Source: Bacteroidales bacterium
GTDB taxonomy: Bacteria > Bacteroidota > Bacteroidia > Bacteroidales > P3
Direction: 5' to 3'
NCBI GenBank assembly: GCA_016283175.1
Contig: JAEEMK010000091.1
Coordinates: 1 to 51,170, forward strand
DNA length: 51,170 nt
Shown: one piece after another, positions 48,378 to 51,170 of the stretch
Numbering within the stretch: the first letter of the stretch is position 1
How the letters are laid out: each line of letters opens with the position of its first letter
Notes under the pieces: model-generated
Databases searched by the model: none
Seen by the model: only the letters and a program-made list of their open reading frames with translations
Told to the model about the DNA's origin: nothing
Position numbers and translations under genes: made by a program

Positions 48378-49184
48378 CTATATTTTTCTTAACTCAGTTT
48401 TTGCCTCGTTCCAGTAGCGTTCCATCTCCTCGAGGCTCAAATCCTGCATTTTGCGTCCCGAGGCTTCTGCTTTCGTCTCAACATACTTGAAACGCTCTGC
48501 GAATTTAAGGTTGGTGTGAGCCAAAGCGTCGTCAGCGTTGATGTTCTCGAACCGGGCCCATTTGACAATGGCAAACAGCAGGTCGCCCAGTTCCTCTTCA
48601 GCGTCGCTATGTGCTGGCTCTCCGTCGGAGTGGTATTTGTCCAAAGCCTCGACAAACTCCCTGTATTCTTCGTTTACTTTGGCTTTAGCCAACCCTTTGT
48701 TTGGAAACTCGAATCCCAGCCCGGCAGCTTTTTCCTGCAAGCGAACTGCTTTCACGAGCGATGGCAGCGATGCCGGCACGCCTTCCATCGCCGAGCGGCG
48801 GCCCTCCTTCATCTTCACCTGCTCCCATTTGGGCGTCTCCTTCTGACGTGCGGGCTGCAGAGTACCTTCGCGGTCGGGCAGGGCGATATGCGGATGGCGC
48901 GCTATGAGCTTGCGGCAGATGCCGTCGAGGACATCGCAAAGATTGAAACGCCCCTCGTCGTCGGCTATTTTGGCGTAGAACATCAGATGCATAAACAAGT
49001 CGCCCAGCTCCTTGCGCATCTCGTCGTAGTTGCCGGCGGTGATGGCCTCGGAAAGTTCGTAGACCTCCTCGATGGTCAGGTAGCGCAGGCTGTCGATGGT
49101 CTGCACACTGTCCCACGGGCACTCTTTGCGCAGCGTGTCGAGAATGCTGCCGAGCCATTGCAAGGATTTCTGTTCTTCGGTCAT
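48378..49184 (-). CDS. mazG: Nucleoside triphosphate pyrophosphohydrolase MazG
   Basis: A 268-residue protein with two MazG domains. The first holds the metal-binding pattern EEVYELSEAI...EELGDLF-like (IEEVYELSEAITAGN, then RKELGDLFMHLMF), the second EEYREFVEAL and EEELGDLLFAIVKWAR. PWDSVQTIDSLRYLTIEE is the family's N-terminal signature. It hydrolyses noncanonical or regulatory NTPs. I chose ATG 49184 over 49286, because the extra 34 residues include the promoter and have no family match. A -7 box TATCTTTG is at 49297-49304 on the minus strand. Confidence 0.92.
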   Translation of the reverse strand: MTEEQKSLQWLGSILDTLRKECPWDSVQTIDSLRYLTIEEVYELSEAITAGNYDEMRKELGDLFMHLMFYAKIADDEGRFNLCDVLDGICRKLIARHPHIALPDREGTLQPARQKETPKWEQVKMKEGRRSAMEGVPASLPSLVKAVRLQEKAAGLGFEFPNKGLAKAKVNEEYREFVEALDKYHSDGEPAHSDAEEELGDLLFAIVKWARFENINADDALAHTNLKFAERFKYVETKAEASGRKMQDLSLEEMERYWNEAKTELRKI

Positions 49185-49296
49185 ACCGTCATATTTGTAA
49201 AATATGTGCTTACAACGCCATACGTGCGGAATTATTGTTTTAACCCTGTTTTTTTCGTCACTAATAGATTCAACTGCGAAGTGCAACGCCGATGTG

Positions 49297-49304
49297 CAAA
49301 GATA
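49297..49304 (-). promoter_or_regulatory. -7 element for mazG
   Basis: TATCTTTG on the minus strand, 112 bases upstream of the mazG start. The upstream box is poor. Next to it (49316-49348) is the AT-rich CTTTAACCGTTAAAC tract also found at 38559. Confidence 0.4.
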
Positions 49305-49481
49305 GCAAGACAGGTCTTTAACCGTTAAACTATAAACTTAAACCTTTATTGGATTAGTTTTGTGATTTGGAAATCCTGATAATAATATGTGGAGGATTTT
49401 TCGCTATATTTAATTTATTCTGTGGCGCTCAAGGTCGTTTCCTTCGGTCAGGCAGGCAGATCCGCCACAACAAGTCACAAC

Positions 49482-49498
49482 GGAACATCCGCCGCGAC
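49482..49498 (-). repeat. 17-bp motif at the 3' edge of Rhs module 2
   Basis: Read on the minus strand: GTCGCGGCGGATGTTCC, one base different from the two tandem copies at 41442 and 41461. It starts five bases after the stop of the last gene of the module. The stretch 49349-49481 also contains a 7-bp inverted repeat TGTGGCG/CGCCACA (49421-49469) and no credible gene. Confidence 0.75.
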
Positions 49499-49502
49499 AG
49501 AT

Positions 49503-50045
49503 TTAATGATGTATTCTTTGGTCGTATCTACGTATGTTTTCAATTTTTTTCTCAGGGAAATACTTCTTACAGATATCCATTAATATACGAGGGTCTTCGT
49601 AATTATATGAATCATAACAGTAAATAGTATCTTTAATAATGTAAATACCCCATTCAGAACGATCACATCTACCATCATCTACATCTAAAATTTCTTTATA
49701 ATTTGCTTTTTTTTCAACTGAGAAATAAATAGGATTCTTGTCGCCATAAACCTTAACGGTTAGACTATCCAACTTCGTTTGTCCTATATAATTTTTCGAT
49801 TGGTATTTTTCCCAGTATGTGATTAACACAGAATTGTCAAATTCCTTTGAGGCAGTACTTGAATTAAGGATTATCAAACCTAGTTCCTTGTTAAAATAAT
49901 TATGATGTTCTTCTTTGATAAACGCCTCAATAATCTCTTCTGAAAAATGTGACAGTACAATATTTTCATTGGGGTATTTAGTACAAGATGCAAGTGTTAT
50001 AATGAAGACAACAAATGCAATTTGCTTTGTAAACACCTTATTCAT
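49503..50045 (-). CDS. Lipoprotein, probable immunity protein of Rhs module 2
   Basis: A 180-residue AT-rich gene with a lipoprotein signal (lipobox LASC, lipidated Cys21). The mature protein is charged and of mixed alpha/beta character, with no family I recognise (for example SVEKKANYKEILDVDDGRCDRSEWGIYIIKDTIYCYDSYNY). It lies six bases after the Rhs gene, so immunity to the Rhs toxin, acting in the periplasm, is the likely role. The base composition is foreign to the core genes. Confidence 0.6.
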   Translation of the reverse strand: MNKVFTKQIAFVVFIITLASCTKYPNENIVLSHFSEEIIEAFIKEEHHNYFNKELGLIILNSSTASKEFDNSVLITYWEKYQSKNYIGQTKLDSLTVKVYGDKNPIYFSVEKKANYKEILDVDDGRCDRSEWGIYIIKDTIYCYDSYNYEDPRILMDICKKYFPEKKIENIRRYDQRIHH

Positions 50046-50051
50046 ATATAC

Positions 50052-51170
50052 TTATTTTAAGTTTTGTTTTACCATTGAATGACTAGAGTATCCTAGTAGA
50101 TGCTCATAATTAAACATTTGATATAACCCATTTTGAGGCCTATATACATAATATTGAACTTCATTCCCGTGCGATCTAACAAGGCGTTCTGCCGCGTATT
50201 TATCACCACCTGTACTGTTTTCCCTAAATCCAGAAGGTTGGTCACTGCCGGGATGATTATGTATTATAGACGTAATAGTTAATCCATTTTTGTCCATTTC
50301 CTCTGCTGTCCCCATCACAAAAACAGTACGATCTTTGTGATTGGTCATTAACACAGAGCCATTTCTACTAGTGGTAATTAATCCATACTCTACCGACGTG
50401 TTGTCAGAAAGGAATTTAAACAGATCAATTCCACATTCATTATTTGAAATGTTGAATTCTGTATAAAACAAATAACTACCCATATCTTTATTAACAATTG
50501 TACCATAGTCGAATGATATTGATTTATATAATACAGAATAGTTTTCATCCATCATACGGTTACCTTTGTCATCTACAATAAAAAATGCATCGTGTTCTTT
50601 TGTTTCAATACGGTTTACAACTTTCCCTTGTTGATTTATTTCCCATTCATCATTTCCGTTAGGATCTATTTTTATTATTGGGTTCCAATGGCAATAGTGA
50701 TAAGGAGATATATTCAGATACTTGTCCGACATCGGGTCAACACTCAAAAACAGGCCGGACAAATCGCAGTCATAATAGCGGGCTCCGAAGTAGTAATAGC
50801 CTGTTTCTGAGTCTTTCTCCTTGCCGGTGAAAGTGAATCGCTCGTGATAGCCCGCGGCGCGCTGGTCGACATAGCGTTCTCCGAAAGGCAGATACTGGAG
50901 GTGCTGGACAGGGACGCCGTTGGCATCGGTGATCCAGCTGGCAGACCCAAGCTGGTCGGAGTGGTCATAGAACACATCTTCTGTCTGTTGCGTAATTGAG
51001 GAAAAATTAGACATCGCAACATCAAAGGCACTTGTTCCGACTTCCACTTCGGCAATGACGATAAAAGGATGGCCTTCTATCTTTGCCACAAGTTCGGCTG
51101 GCGTCTTATCGCAGACGCCTGTTATTCCTGAGGTTTCATTCTCCGTGTTCGTCCTCTCGGCCATTGCAGA
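50052..51170 (-). CDS. Rhs repeat-associated protein with JAB-like toxin domain (5' truncated at window edge)
   Basis: The open frame runs to the window end (a possible start is ATG 51164, but the frame stays open beyond it), so the N-terminal part is probably missing. An Rhs core is visible: FYDHSDQLGSASWITDANG, YLPFGERY, FTGKEKDSETGYYYFGARYYD and DPMSDKYLNISPYHYCHWNPI. The C-terminal domain (about residue 190 on) has the JAMM/JAB metal motif HNHPGSDQPSG followed by a Ser and Asp (ENSTGGDKYAAERLV), as in the JAB-like toxin 1 family, a deubiquitinase-type peptidase. It is followed by the lipoprotein gene. Toxin assignment rests on the motif and the core context. Confidence 0.8.
   Translation of the reverse strand, partial: SAMAERTNTENETSGITGVCDKTPAELVAKIEGHPFIVIAEVEVGTSAFDVAMSNFSSITQQTEDVFYDHSDQLGSASWITDANGVPVQHLQYLPFGERYVDQRAAGYHERFTFTGKEKDSETGYYYFGARYYDCDLSGLFLSVDPMSDKYLNISPYHYCHWNPIIKIDPNGNDEWEINQQGKVVNRIETKEHDAFFIVDDKGNRMMDENYSVLYKSISFDYGTIVNKDMGSYLFYTEFNISNNECGIDLFKFLSDNTSVEYGLITTSRNGSVLMTNHKDRTVFVMGTAEEMDKNGLTITSIIHNHPGSDQPSGFRENSTGGDKYAAERLVRSHGNEVQYYVYRPQNGLYQMFNYEHLLGYSSHSMVKQNLK

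Noticed and set aside
1-51170. tRNA or rRNA genes
   Set aside because: I saw no cloverleaf with a T-loop GTTCRA core or rRNA signature on either strand, though a covariance search would be needed for certainty.

Overview
The window comes from a member of the order Bacteroidales (phylum Bacteroidota). The evidence is the gene content: RecQ, LptB, LptE, DUF2723, DUF4954, an SbsA/Ig-like lipoprotein, TatA-TatC without TatB, and a parvulin-type membrane foldase. Several genes also carry the Bacteroidota promoter signature TTTG-N19-TAnnTTTG, and Shine-Dalgarno sequences are weak. Genus cannot be assigned. The first operon looks like a capnine/sulfonolipid pathway, a trait of some Bacteroidota.

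Layout. 1-2823 (+): an alpha-oxoamine synthase (5' end missing), a threonine-synthase-like PLP enzyme and an SDR, best read as cysteate fatty acyltransferase, cysteate synthase and 3-oxocapnine reductase. 2972-6366 (-): acyl-CoA synthetase and dusB. 6427-13830 (+): cdd, a PpiD-like foldase, a small membrane protein, dxr, rseP and an LptF/LptG-type permease. 13872-18244 (-): mrdA-rodA-clpX. 18245-18947: 0.7 kb without a gene, holding a decayed copy of a palindromic repeat beside a strongly base-pairing multi-branched element. 18948-22716 (+): outer-membrane barrel protein, rbfA, LolC/E-type permease, a Cys-motif membrane protein, a small lipoprotein and a SprT-like protein. 22800-25951 (-): a tiny ORF, lptE and a DUF2723 glycosyltransferase. 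25952-26760: no gene, but a near-perfect palindrome built from 11-bp units. 26761-32037 (+): Ig-like lipoprotein, flippase, fabD, PspC, tatA, tatC. lptB is on (-), then recQ, nagB, DUF4954 and an FMN-binding lipoprotein on (+).

38.6-51.2 kb is the accessory part. A rubredoxin gene is cut after 17 codons at the join with an Rhs core fragment. The Rhs fragment leads, through a frameshift, into a Tox-REase-7-like nuclease toxin, followed by an AT-rich run of immunity-like genes: one intact, one remnant, one frameshifted paralogue and one unrelated Imm26-like gene. A second Rhs module in the opposite orientation sits at the far end, with a JAB/JAMM-protease-like toxin followed by a lipoprotein that is a plausible immunity protein. 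Within 5 bases of the stop codon of the last gene of each module lies the same 17-bp motif, GTCGCGGYGGATGTTCC.

Between the two toxin modules lies a six-gene redox operon (42.1-48.2 kb): a double-VOC protein, two HdrC-like ferredoxins, a DsrM/DsrK-like membrane fusion, an HdrB-like protein and an HdrA-like flavoprotein. It looks like a membrane-bound heterodisulfide-reductase-type complex of unknown substrate. A 56-residue gene and mazG follow on the other strand.

The strongest candidates for undescribed biology are the 11-bp-phased TGTACA palindromes (26.3 and 41.7 kb, plus the decayed copy at 18.6 kb), the branched element at 18650-18773, the repeat that marks the 3' edge of both Rhs cassettes, and the Hdr/Dsr-like operon with its VOC partner.
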